Positions 19,228 through 29,413 of a stretch of DNA of 64,000 bases are shown piece by piece. The position numbers and the translations under genes were made by a program. The notes under the pieces are model-generated. The model was given only the letters and a program-made list of their open reading frames with translations, was not told the DNA's origin and did not search any database. The first letter of the stretch is position 1. The number at the start of each line of letters is the position of its first letter. The DNA is from Muraenolepis orangiensis (lineage: Eukaryota > Chordata > Actinopteri > Gadiformes > Muraenolepididae). The stretch covers positions 151,001 through 215,000 of the forward strand of contig JANIIK010000702.1 in assembly GCA_027704905.1 (NCBI GenBank), in the 5' to 3' direction.

Positions 19228-20418
19228 TTGATTAAAAGTCACCCCGATGTTTTTCCTGTTTGTGCTGTCACCAGGGCACAGGAGAGGAAGCGAGACCAAG
19301 GTCTGGCGTTGAGTGACTCTATCTGTGGCGAGGCTCTCGCTAAGGACGAGTGGCCATCTGTTGGCGAGATGGAGAAGGTTGCTGTGAGTAGCGTTCAAGG
19401 GAAGCTGGTGATTCCTAAATTCGCTGACGTGCCACTACCACTGACACGTCAAGCATTGATCTCTGCTAAGCAAAATGATTCCTCCCTGTCTAGCTGTTTT
19501 GCGGCGGTGGCCAGTACTGCTACTGAGGCTAGTAGGAGACAGACCTTTGTGATAGAGGAGGGGGTGTTGATGCGCACCTGGGTTGCTAGGCCAGGTGTAG
19601 CAGACTTAAAGTGTGGAGAAGATTGGAATACGGTGCACCAAATTGTGTTACCATTGGTATGTAGACGTCATGTGTTGATGTTAGCACATGAACATGTGTG
19701 GTCTGGTCATTTGGGTATCGCCAAAACTTATGACCGGATTTTGCAGAATTTTTTTTGGCCCGGTCTGAAGACCGATGTGGTAATTTTTTGTGGTACCTGT
19801 CAAATAGTGGGGAAGCCAAATCAGGGGGTGCCGCCAGCTCCTCTGCACCCCATCCCAGCAATGGGGGAACCTTTTGAACATGTGATCATTGACTGTGTGG
19901 GTCCCCTGCCCAAAACAAAAGCAGGTAATCAATACATGTTGACGATCATGTGTGTTTCCACCCGTTTCCCAGAGGCGATTCCTCTGAGGAAAATTACTGC
20001 TCCGGCCATTACCAAAGCCTTGAGCAAGTTTTTCACAACATTTGGTCTACCAAAAATTGTACAGTCTGACCAAGGGACACATTTTATGTCTAAGACCTTA
20101 TATCTGCAGGCCTTGGGTGTCGCTCATACAGTGTCTACTGCTTATCATCCTGAGTCACAGGGGGCACTAGAGCGCTGGCACCAGACACTGAAGGCGATGC
20201 TGAAAAAGTACTGCGTTGATACAGGTTGTGGTTGGGATGAGGGAGTGCCATTTATGCTCTTTGCTATTAGGGATGCCAAGCAGGAGTCGCTTGGATTTAG
20301 CCCTGCAGAGCTAGTGTTCGGTCACGGTGTGCGTGGTCCATTAAAGGTGCTCAAAGAGAAAATGTTGGTCTGGTTCTTCTCCCAGGTCGAGTGTGTTGGA
20401 CTTTGTCTCCCAGTGTAA
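19228..20418 (+). pseudogene. Gypsy C integrase
   Basis: 396-codon frame with an H-H-C-C zinc domain (HEHVWSGHLG, then CGTC) and a catalytic core with IIDCVGPLP, SDQGTHF and GALERWHQT. The GPY/F-like module (SGPYKVEKK) lies past a frame break near 20360-20520, at the start of the next frame. Integrase lies upstream of reverse transcriptase. Confidence 0.88.
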
Positions 20419-20492
20419 GGAGCGTCTCCACGGTGCGACCTCATTGGCTAAGGAAGCCCTCGCCTCTGCCCAGGGGGAAATGAAGAAACGGT

Positions 20493-22256
20493 TTGACAGG
20501 AAGGCGGTGGGGCGTCAGTTGTGAGGCTGGAGATGAAGTGTTGGTTTTGCTGCCCATGCCTGGTTCTGCGCTCTCTGCCCGGTTCTCAGGACCTTATAAA
20601 GTGGAGAAAAAAGTGTCAGACACTAATTATATAATATGTACGCCCGAGCGGCGCAGAAAGACACGTTTGTGTCATATCAATATGTTAAAAAAATATCTCA
20701 CCCGAGATGATGGGAGGAAGCAGGAGGGACCGCCTAGCAGTCCCGGAGCTGTTCCATCTGCTTTGTTGACATGTGTGAGCTCCCTGCCGGATGATGATTT
20801 GACCGTGCTGTCCGAGGGTCAGCAGACGGGTCGGCTGTCTAACTGTGAATTCATGGGTGACGTCACTGCTCGTTTATTGTACCTGCCCGAATCTCAGGGT
20901 AGGGATGTGAGACAACTGTTGTTGTCATATCCAATGTTGTCGTCTGATGTGCCTTCCAGAACGACCGTCCTGGAGCACGATGTTGATGTTGGGAGTGCGA
21001 CCCCCATTAAACAACACGCATATCGGTGTCCGATGGCGAAGAGGGAGGTCATGAAGAAAGAGGCTCTGTACCTGCTGGAAAATGGGCTAGCTAAACCTAG
21101 CCGTAGTCCATGGAGCTCTCCTTGCCTTTTAGCTCCCAAGGCTGATGGGTCTCCCCGTTTCTGTACTGATTACAGGAAGGTGAATGCTGTAACGGTGCCT
21201 GACTCGTTCCCGTTGCCTAGGATGGATGACTGCATCGATAGTATTGGTCCCGCTGTATTTATCACGAAGCTCGACCTCTTGAAGGGGTACTGGCAGGTTC
21301 CCCTGACAGAGCGAGCCTCGGATATTTCGGCGTTCGTTACACCGGACCACTTTCTGCAGTACACCGTCATGGCCTTCGGGATGAGAAATGCACCGGCCAC
21401 GTTCCAACGACTGATGCATCTGGTGTTGGGGGATGTGCCTAAGTGCAACGTGTACTTGGATGATGTAGTGGTGTACTCCGACACATGGGCGGAGCACATT
21501 GCTAGCTTACGGGTGGTATTTGCACGTTTAGCGGAGGCGTCGTTGACTCTGAACCTCGCTAAATGTGAATTCGGTAAAGCCACTGTGACCTACTTGGGCA
21601 AACAGGTGGGACATGGACAGGTCCGCCCAGTTGACGCGAAGGTCACAGCGGTTCTTGCGTATCCAGCCCCTTCCACTAGGCGTGAGCTTCGGCGCTTCCT
21701 GGGAATGGCTGGATACTACCGTTGTTTTTGTCGGAACTTTTCGGTGGCGGTAGCTCCGCTCACCTCGTTATGTAGTCCTATTGTGCCGTTTGTGTGGACC
21801 ACGGAATGTCAGTGCGCCTTTGAGACTGCAAAATCCCTTTTGTGCAGTGCCCCTGTTCTAGCAGCCCCTGACTTTGCTCGTCCTTTTCAGCTGGAGGTCG
21901 ACGCGAGTGCTGCTGGGGCTGGAGCTGTGCTGTTACAGGAGGGAGAGGGCGACGTGCATCACCCGGTTTGCTACTTCTCGGTGAAGTTCAAGCATCATCA
22001 GCTTAACTATTCCACCATCGAGAAGGAGACGCTGGCGATGCTCCTCGCCCTCCAACATTTTGAGGTGTACGTGGGGTCCAGCTCCATTCCGGTGTTGGTT
22101 TACACGGACCACAATCCGTTGGTGTTTTTAGCCCAGATGTACAACAGCAATCAGCGATTGATGCGTTGGGCCCTACTGGTGCAGGGCTACAATATTGTCA
22201 TACGCCACAAAAAGGGCGTGGACAATGTTGTGGCCGATGCCTTGTCCAGAGGGTAG
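20493..22256 (+). CDS. Gypsy C reverse transcriptase and RNase H
   Basis: 587-codon frame. It begins with the integrase C-terminal module (GPYKVEKK, about residues 30-60). Reverse transcriptase follows from about 185, with FCTDYRKVN, FGMRNAPATFQRLM and YLDD near 320-323. RNase H from about 465 has EVDASAAGAG and ends VVADALSRG. It stops 80 bases before the polypurine tract, so RNase H is the end of pol in this element. Confidence 0.9.
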   Translation: MTGRRWGVSCEAGDEVLVLLPMPGSALSARFSGPYKVEKKVSDTNYIICTPERRRKTRLCHINMLKKYLTRDDGRKQEGPPSSPGAVPSALLTCVSSLPDDDLTVLSEGQQTGRLSNCEFMGDVTARLLYLPESQGRDVRQLLLSYPMLSSDVPSRTTVLEHDVDVGSATPIKQHAYRCPMAKREVMKKEALYLLENGLAKPSRSPWSSPCLLAPKADGSPRFCTDYRKVNAVTVPDSFPLPRMDDCIDSIGPAVFITKLDLLKGYWQVPLTERASDISAFVTPDHFLQYTVMAFGMRNAPATFQRLMHLVLGDVPKCNVYLDDVVVYSDTWAEHIASLRVVFARLAEASLTLNLAKCEFGKATVTYLGKQVGHGQVRPVDAKVTAVLAYPAPSTRRELRRFLGMAGYYRCFCRNFSVAVAPLTSLCSPIVPFVWTTECQCAFETAKSLLCSAPVLAAPDFARPFQLEVDASAAGAGAVLLQEGEGDVHHPVCYFSVKFKHHQLNYSTIEKETLAMLLALQHFEVYVGSSSIPVLVYTDHNPLVFLAQMYNSNQRLMRWALLVQGYNIVIRHKKGVDNVVADALSRG

Positions 22257-22336
22257 GTCTGGGGGTACTAATCTGATGTTGGTTCATAGGTAACAATGTT
22301 TTGCTCACCCAATAGGTTCGCTTCTATGGGGGGAGG

Positions 22337-22838
22337 TGTGACGTCCATGGGTGGGTCATTAACATTGTTATCATGTTTGTAAACATCAGGTTAGTATATG
22401 TTATATTTGTTATTTGTATTTGATGTGTGTCACCGTTGTATTGGCCCCTTTTTGTTTCTCCTTCCCAGGTGCCGCCCGTCTCTCCTCTAGAGAGCGCTGA
22501 TTGCCTGATGAGCGGCGGCTGTCGGCAATCAGCCTCGATAGGACGGGTGGATAAAGCCTGCCATGTGACACCCATCCGGGCGCCTCATTGTGTCATTGCC
22601 ACTGACCAGAGTGGAGTGTGGAGGTTGCCTGTGTTTGCCACTGTGTGTGGATGCGATGCTATGTTGTGTTGTTGTGGGTTTGATTCCCCATGGTTAATAA
22701 ATATCATTTACTTTGTAACGAACGCCTTGTCTAATTCCTGCCGGGACCTGTGCTTAGAAGCGCTCACTGGACGGGCTGGCTTCACAACAGCCCGGTCCAG
22801 GTATAATTTGTTTGGTCATCAGACCTTTGGTTGTGACA
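22337..22838 (+). mobile_element. Gypsy C 3' LTR
   Basis: 502 bases, starting TGTGACG and ending GTGACA, followed by CCCGG. It matches the 5' LTR apart from an extra 30-base segment containing a GGGCTGGCTTCACAACAGCCC hairpin-like stretch and small indels. Confidence 0.9.
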
Positions 22839-22843
22839 CCCGG

Positions 22844-23102
22844 CCATCAACAGGCAAGGTTCAACAATATCAAGGCTAAACTCCACAAAGCTGGGCTCAC
22901 TTTCACCCTACGCCACCCAGCTCGTCTCTGCATCCCCATTAATGGTGACACACGCCAGTTGGACAACCCTGCTGCGATCATTCTAGGAACAGATAAGAGA
23001 AAACTTGGAAAGTTTAGGTTGTGTACACCTCCACTATTTATCAGAAGGAACTTATCTAAACACGATGAACTTAACATGAACCTACATTACGTCCTGTCAT
23101 GA
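22844..23102 (+). pseudogene. L1 ORF1 C-terminal part
   Basis: After the CCCGG duplication the frame continues ARFNNIKAKLHKAGLTFTL and HPARLCIPINGDTR, matching the C-terminal domain of L1 ORF1 proteins. Dropping one copy of CCCGG joins it to 16237 in phase. Confidence 0.75.
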
Positions 23103-23255
23103 TGTAATGCTATGGGGTTAACAGGGACTAGCCTATGATGATGACTGATGATCAGATTTTTAAGGTCAATGATGAATATGGTGTTCAATGCTCATTTCTT
23201 GATTACATAAACTTAAGTATTGTTTAAACTTGAATTACTGTATCGATAGAGGTGT

Positions 23256-24417
23256 TTATGTTTATGTTTATTTAGGATCCCCATTAGCTTTTGTTCTTGA
23301 CAAAAGCTACTCTTCCTGGGGTCCGACACTTAAAACAATACAACAACAATACAACAACATTCAAGACATAAGTCCTGACATCATTAACATTAACAACATC
23401 ACCAATATCATCAACAATCTCCAACATCATCAACAATGTCATCCACTTTCAATATCAATCTCAGCCAAGGATGAGTGCACAAGACACCCACCAGTACAAA
23501 GCATGAGATAAAATTAAATTAGGGTTCACAGTTCACAAGGGTACATGCTCGATAGTAGATGGCCCTTCAATCTCTTCCTGAAAGAGGCTCTGGACTCTAT
23601 TTCAGCAAGGTAGTTTGGCAATGAGTTCCATTCCTTTATAGCTCTATAAGTCACAGAAGATTTCAGAAGATTTGTCCTGGGTTTAGGTACCAGTAGATGG
23701 CCTGATGTAGCTTGTCTAGTCTTATGGTCATGCTCATCTCTTGTGTAAACTATTTGATCATAATTTTTTTTGCTAAATTGGACATTTTTTTGAAAAGTGA
23801 TAACACGAGATTGCAGACGTTTCTCAACCGGAAGCCATGATAGGTTTCTATGCATAACTCCAATATGAGTACGCTTCGAACAGTGGAGAGCTAGTCTGGC
23901 AGCCTTGTTTTGAGCTATTTGTAATTTCTGTATATGTTTTTGCTGCTGATGACCATATGACCGGACAGTACTCAAGATGTGACAAAACCAGAGACTGAAT
24001 GACTTGTTTCAAAGTGGTTGGTGTTACATACTTTGTACATTTCCTCATCACAGCTATGCTCCTTCCCATTTTAGTTACGATACTGTCAATTTGCTTTGTC
24101 CACTTTAAACCAGAATCAAGAACAATGCCAAGCAACTTAGTCTGGTTTACCTGTTCCACTGGCTGACCAGCCAGTGTCAGGCTTAATTGAGGATTGCTGC
24201 TTAACATATGTCTGGATCCCAACACCATTGCTTTTGTTTTTGCAATGTTGAGTACCAGTTTGTTATTGTTGACCCAGTCTGCTATGGCTTTAATCTCTAT
24301 TTTAAGTAGGTTATTTAACTCACTGCATGTTGATTCTGTACTGTACATTGTGGAATCATCAGCATACATTATTACACTGGACTTATTTACTTATTTACTT
24401 ACTTAATTACTTACTTA
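23256..24417 (-). mobile_element. 5'-truncated jockey-superfamily LINE with 33-base TSD
   Basis: Flanked by perfect 33-base copies (23223-23255, 24418-24450). On the minus strand it encodes the end of a reverse transcriptase from MYADDSTMYS, then NKLVLNIAKTKAMVLGS, LEYCPVIWSS and a C-terminal region ending near 23526, with a frame change near 23930. The 3' end is A-rich (TAAACATAAACA). The clade is not certain: it is of the I/Jockey/CR1 kind, not L1. Confidence 0.85.
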
Positions 24418-24450
24418 TTTAAACTTGAATTACTGTATCGATAGAGGTGT

Positions 24451-25194
24451 ACTTGTTTAGAGTGAATATGCTTCAGCATATTAGTGGGAGCTCACCTGCT
24501 GTTTGTTAGATTAAGGTTAACTCATATACTGTGTTGTTCATTGGAAGTCTGACTGTGTGGGGGATCTGCCACTCGCTTCTGAGGAAGGACGAGCATAGGA
24601 TGTGGATGTTTCAGCTGCTCAACAGGTTCTATTTATTTTAAAGTTGGACTGGTGTAAAATGGAATCCCTCTCATGTCATACATCCTCACTTGGAGCTTTA
24701 GTATGCTCTCCTTTTCCTATCCAAGGTTTAAACTATTCCTCAAACACAGTTTTTCTGTCAACATGAAAATATGTTCAGAGTTCAAATTACTAAAATGACT
24801 CAACTTTTTTGGTCTGTTACGTAATAATCATCAATTTTTACCATCTGAACTAACCCTCACCCTTACCCTTTGGAATAAGAAAGGTATTGTATCATTCAGA
24901 GACTTGTTCTTGGATGGCACCTTGGCCAACCTTAAAAGTCTGACCAGGAAATATAACCTTGCCCGAAACAACTTTCTCTTTTTTGTTATCTCCAAGTTCA
25001 AGGACCATTGCACTACATTCACTCACTTGCCCCCTGAAGATTCATCAAGTATTTTAGAGAAGCCAGAAAGCATGTTTTTTTGTTTGTTTGTCTGTCTGGA
25101 TAAGCTAAATATAAAACTGGACCTTTTTATACTCTCAGATGCTGTGAAAATTATGTCCCAATAAAACAAACAAATAAATAAACAATTTTAAAAA
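24451..25194 (+). pseudogene. L1 remainder with ORF2 C-terminal fragment
   Basis: At about 24900-25060 one frame reads LDGTLANLKSLTRKYNLARN and FTHLPPED, which resembles the C-terminal end of fish L1 ORF2. The stretch 24451-24830 shows no open frame. The tail ends in A-rich sequence before the GTAGACTT duplication. Confidence 0.6.
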
Positions 25195-25315
25195 GTAGAC
25201 TTAGTAGACGTAGTGAAGTAAATAGCCGCGGTAGAAGACGTAGATGTAGTGGATGTATCAGAAGTAGTGATTTAGTGTTTTAGCTTAGGTTCAACAGGGC
25301 TTCATATGAACCCAC

Positions 25316-25488
25316 CCGGTAAACTCCGTAGCCGTCTCCCACCACAAGGGTTCCGTCGGGCAGGAAGACGTGAGCCTCGCCGCTCTCCGGGAACAGAGCC
25401 ACGCTGGCCAGGCCTTCCCTCTCCACCAGCACCACCCGCTCTGCATGGGGGCCACGCTCTGTGGACCGGGGCTCATGGGGGCTCAGGT
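25316..25488 (-). CDS. spag17: spag17 exon
   Basis: 173 bases with acceptor TTCAG before ACCTGAGC and donor CGG followed by GTGGGT. It starts with a two-base partial codon and ends in phase 0. It contains ERVVLVEREGLASVAL and HVFLPDGTLVVGDGYGVYR, matching a recalled SPAG17 segment. The start phase fits the corrected frame of exon 26756-26863, and the end joins exon 1764-1922. Confidence 0.85.
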
Positions 25489-25539
25489 CTGAACGCAAGC
25501 AACAGCCTGAAGAAGGGGAGGAAGGAAGGAAGAGAGGAA

Positions 25540-25545
25540 GGAAGA

Positions 25546-25617
<72 letters not shown>

Positions 25618-25648
25618 AAAAAAAAGACAAGGAAAGAGAGAGAAAGTA
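25540..25648. repeat. GA microsatellite
   Basis: A pure GA run of about 68 bases at 25545-25612 inside a wider purine tract. More GA-rich sequence at 25830-25930 and a TA run at 25937-25965 follow the MITE. Confidence 0.95.
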
Positions 25649-25823
25649 CGGAGCCCCCCTGGTGACATTGGTGAGAAAAATATTAATGCGTGGCCACAAA
25701 TTAATTATTGCGTGGCCACGCTTTACTAATTTGAGGCCACAAATTAATAATTTGTGGCCACGCATTATTAACGCGTGGCCACGCATTAATAGTTTTCTCA
25801 CCAATGTCACCAGGGGGGCTCCG
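25649..25823. mobile_element. Foldback MITE, 175 bases
   Basis: The ends are inverted copies of CGGAGCCCCCCTGGTGACAT and continue as near-perfect complements for over 30 bases. The interior is made of GCGTGGCCACAAATTAAT-like inverted units. TA lies on both sides (25647-25648, 25824-25825). TA target sites suggest a Tc1/mariner-type mobiliser. The transcript would form a long hairpin. Confidence 0.8.
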
Positions 25824-25938
25824 TAAGAAAGAGAGAGAAATAAATAGGGAGAGAAAGAAAGAGAGAAAAAGAGAGAGAAAAAAGAGGGATAAGGAAAGAG
25901 AGAAAGAAAGAGAAAGAGAAAGAAAGAAAACGAAATAC

Positions 25939-25969
<31 letters not shown>

Positions 25970-26114
25970 GAGAGGACATCAATTGGATGACATTTAAAAC
26001 GTACATGTCAAATTAAATAAATCGTAGTATTACTTATAGTATTATTCGTTGTTCTGTTGTTATTTGATGTAAGAAACTGAAGCAGATTTGGTCAGAGTTC
26101 ACAAGGTACACACA

Positions 26115-26755
26115 CCTAGCGTGGTGCTACAGTGTGTACCTGTGTCCAGAGTGCCTGGCCTAGCGTGGTGCTACGGTGTGTACCTGTGTCCAGAGTGCCT
26201 AGCCTAGCGTGGTGCTACAGTGTGTACCTGTGTCCAGAGTGCCAAGCCTAGCGTGGTGCTACAGTGTGTACCTGTGTCCAGAGTGCCTAGCCTAGCGTGG
26301 TGCTACGGAGTGTACCTGTATCCAGAGTGCCTAGCCTAGCGTGGTGCTACGGTGTGTACCTGTGTACAGAGTGCTTAGCCTAGCGTGGTGCTATGGTGTG
26401 TACCTGTGTCCAGAGTGCCTGGCCTAGCGTGGTGCTACGGTGTGTACCTGTGTCCAGAGTGCCTAGCCTAGCGTGGTGCTACGGTGTGTACCTGTGTACA
26501 GAGTGCTTAGCCTAGCGTGGTGCTATGGTGTGTACCTGTGTCCAGAGTGCCTAGCCTAGCATGGTGCTACGGTGTGTACCTGTGTCCAGAGTGCCTAGCC
26601 TAGCGTGGTGCTACGGTGTGTACCTGTGTCCAGAGTGCCTAGCCTAGCGTGGTGCTACAGTGTGTACCTGTGTCCAGAGTGCCTAGCCTAGCGTGGTGCT
26701 ACGGTGTGTACCTGTGTACAGAGTGCCTAGCCTAGCGTGGTGCTACAGTGTGTAC
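26115..26755. repeat. 44-base minisatellite carrying a spag17 donor
   Basis: About 15 copies of a unit with TGTGTACCTGTGTCCAGAGT and GCCTAGCCTAGCGTGGTGCT. On the minus strand each unit contains ACACAGGTACACAC, identical to the donor junction of exon 26756-26863 that abuts the array. Confidence 0.9.
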
Positions 26756-26863
26756 CTGTGTGTCTGTGTGTGGACGTCTTCTCCTGGTAGAAGCTGGTGA
26801 TTGTGGTCCATCTGCGTGTTCCACGGTCAGAGTTCCGTCTGTGTTCTGGACACGCAGCACGAG
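26756..26863 (-). pseudogene. spag17: spag17 exon with one-base deletion
   Basis: Acceptor TAACCAG before CTCGTGCTG, donor CACAG followed by GTACAC. The first frame encodes LVLRVQNTDGTLTVEHADG. The conserved continuation, ITSFYQEKTS, lies one frame away, so a base is missing near 26806. With the missing base the exon would be 109 bases and end in the phase that exon 25316-25488 needs. Without it the phases clash. Confidence 0.75.
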
Positions 26864-26869
26864 CTGGTT

Positions 26870-27982
26870 AGCGGTAAGGCAGGTTTTTTACTACTAGCCT
26901 TGATTATAAGTCTCTATTAAACCATTAGCATCAGTTAACATATGTCAGACTACAAACTACATTTTCTAAAAGACAAATCTTACAAATGTTAAATAAGTAT
27001 GGAATTGCTATTCATACATCGGACATATCAAGAATCAGGCTTGATTACATCGCAGATACTGTTTAGACAATACAAGGTAAATATCTCAGCATTTTGATTA
27101 AGTGTCTATGCACGTTTTCTGAATGAATCAGTTTTTAATGAGCCATGTAAGAACGGAGCATCTTTATTTCTAAGCTGCTCTGTTCTTACACTGCTCTGCT
27201 CTCTCTTCCAGATTCCTTCTGCTGTGTGACATATAGATGAGATAGTGAGCAGTGTGTGTGTGTTGTTCAGACCAGTGGTTCTCAAACTGGGGACTCATAG
27301 CCAGGGGGTCCGCTAAATAATTAAAAATAATTAATAAAATATCACAGTATCTTTCAAAAATGCATATCTACAGACAAGGACAATTTGTGTCACTAAAACA
27401 AGCATATTGTGTTCATTACTCCGACCCATGTTAGCTTTAGGCCAATAGAAACTCTGATGTGACTGTGACACATCACATCAATCATGAATTATTCACTTCA
27501 CTCAACGGACCGTTTCTGCTGCTCCGTAACTCTGCTTATTAGATCAATATTTCAGTCGATCCGGTCAGTCCACATCGTCATGTCACGCTAAGCCCAAACA
27601 AGTTAAATTGAGAACAATAGGACGACAATGATGTCGAGTTTGGTTTTATTAAAAACCGCGACAGGAGACCGAAGTGCGTCATGAGTCTTCAGGTAAGAAT
27701 GAAGCCATGAAGCCAGCTAAGCAGAAGCAACATCTGATATCAAAGCCCCCGGAATATAATTATATTTAATATACATATATATATAATATATAAGGACAAA
27801 ACTAAATCATTTTTCCGTCTAAAGAGCGAGGAATACATCCACCAAAAACACAAACATGGGCTTAATAACTATAATGTGTTCTGTAACGCTGTTATGATAA
27901 CTTCTGTTATGAATTGTTACTGTAAGTATTGTTACAGTTTATAGTCATAAGATTATGTCTTGTTTCTGTTCATCTTGTTACA
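26870..27982 (-). other. spag17 intron, unassigned sequence
   Basis: AT-rich intron with no coding signal. Repeats of a TTGTTACAGTTTATAGTCATA unit (about 55 bases apart) begin near 27890 and continue past the hAT element to 29295. Confidence 0.5.
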
Positions 27983-27990
27983 GTTTATAG

Positions 27991-29169
27991 TAGGGATGGG
28001 ACGATCACGTTTTTTGCCACCGATCACCGATCACCGATCACAATGAGAAATATCTGCCCCACCGATCACCGATCACCGATTTTTTTATTTTTTTTGCAGC
28101 TATAGCGGTCTACAGTGTATTGCTGCTATAGCAGTCTATTATAGCAGGGGTTCCCAAACGCCGGGCCGCGGACCGGTACCGGGCCGTGGAGGTGTTACTG
28201 CCGGGCGGCAGTGTGTTTATCATCATATTTGACTCAAATAATTTGAGTATAGGTGAACGGCGGGCGGTATAATCTATATATAGAGATGATATATATAGTA
28301 TAATCTATATATATAGATTATATAGCGGTATAATCTATATATATAGATTCAATATATATCGGCGGCATAACGAGAGACTTTCAGTTACACGCGCTACTAA
28401 AGAGACTACGCGCTAGTGACGTGTCGGTCGCGAACGAGCGTTTATACTGAAATCGAGCCCTGCCGTTTTGTTAGGGGTGTGTGTTGACACACACTTTGAC
28501 AACCGGTCCGCGAAAATTGACAACTGGTCCGTCGGATTTTTTTCATGTATCTGCCGGTCCGTGGCACAAAAAAGGTTGGGAACCCCTGTATTATAGAACA
28601 GTTTCATCCATCATGCTATGGAAATAAGTATCTGTGTGTTTCAATATAGGCTATATATTTTTGATCTTTTATTGGAGTTATTGGACATGTTTGGTGTGAA
28701 ACAATCAGCCATGCAGTAAAATGCAGATGAGCCGACTGTAAACACACACACAGGGAATAGTGAATTATTACCACATTTATTAACAGGCTGAGAGAAAAAA
28801 ACAATTAGCAATTTACTTGAGATGGGCTAAAAACGCCAATGGTATTGAATAACCTTATATACAGCATTGGGAACATTGGCGGAGCTCGGGGAGGGCAACG
28901 TCAACAAGATGCCTGCGAGATGGGAGGGTGTAGCGTGGCTCAATATGTGTGAGCAGAATCCCGCATCTTCAACCACGCTAAATGGCTGATCATCCAGCGG
29001 GGCCCCACGTGTTTTACTCGCTGGTAAAGAGATGAGCTCGCGTGTTTCTCTCGTGCAGGATCGGCTATGAAATCGGCAACATTAAAGCAAGATCGGCATT
29101 CTCCGATTGCGCATTTTTCTTCAAAATCGGCCGATAATGATCGGAAGCCGATCGATCGTCCCACCTCTA
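27991..29169. mobile_element. hAT-type MITE with a second hAT MITE inside
   Basis: The outer element runs from TAGGGATGGGACGATCAC to GATCGTCCCACCTCTA with an eight-base duplication GTTTATAG (27983-27990, 29170-29177), the hAT signature. It contains no transposase. Repeats of CACCGATCACCGAT lie near its left end. Confidence 0.8.
28145..28588. mobile_element. hAT MITE, CAGGGGTTCCCAA family, copy 1
   Basis: Terminal inverted repeats CAGGGGTTCCCAA and TTGGGAACCCCTG, eight-base duplication TATTATAG on both sides (28137-28144, 28589-28596). The interior has CCGGGCCGCGGACCGG and a palindromic TATA-rich stretch. Another copy is at 40119-40507 and a relic at 52712-52765. Confidence 0.9.
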
Positions 29170-29300
29170 GTTTATAGTCATAGGATTTTATCGTGTTTCT
29201 GTTCATCTTGTTACAGTTCATAGGCATAGTACTATGTCTTGTTACTGTTGTTACTGTTCATCTTGTTACTGCTCATAGTCATAGGACTATGTCTTGTTAT

Positions 29301-29406
<106 letters not shown>

Positions 29407-29413
29407 GATTCAC

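Larger units (their letters stand above)
16238..22838 (+). mobile_element. Gypsy C, Gmr1-type element with integrase before RT
   Basis: LTRs at 16238-16702 and 22337-22838, five-base duplication CCCGG (16233-16237, 22839-22843), tRNA-Pro-like primer site and a polypurine tract ATGGGGGGAGG before the 3' LTR. The internal order is gag, protease, integrase, reverse transcriptase, RNase H. Integrase upstream of RT is the Copia order. Among Ty3/Gypsy elements it is known from the Gmr1 clade, first described in Atlantic cod. Stops and frameshifts mark it as inactive. Confidence 0.9.
15628..25194 (+). mobile_element. L1-type LINE, internally deleted, interrupted by two elements
   Basis: Flanked by the eight-base duplication GTAGACTT (15620-15627, 25195-25202) and ending in an A-rich AATAAACAAACAAATAAA tail. 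ORF1 is recognisable on both sides of Gypsy C. A C-terminal piece of ORF2 remains near 24900-25060. Most of ORF2, including endonuclease and reverse transcriptase, is missing, so the original insert was a deleted copy of under 2 kb of L1 sequence. Confidence 0.8.

Noticed and set aside
25280..25810. 176-codon minus-strand frame as a single protein
   Set aside because: Only 25316-25488 is a spag17 exon; the rest is GA microsatellite and MITE.
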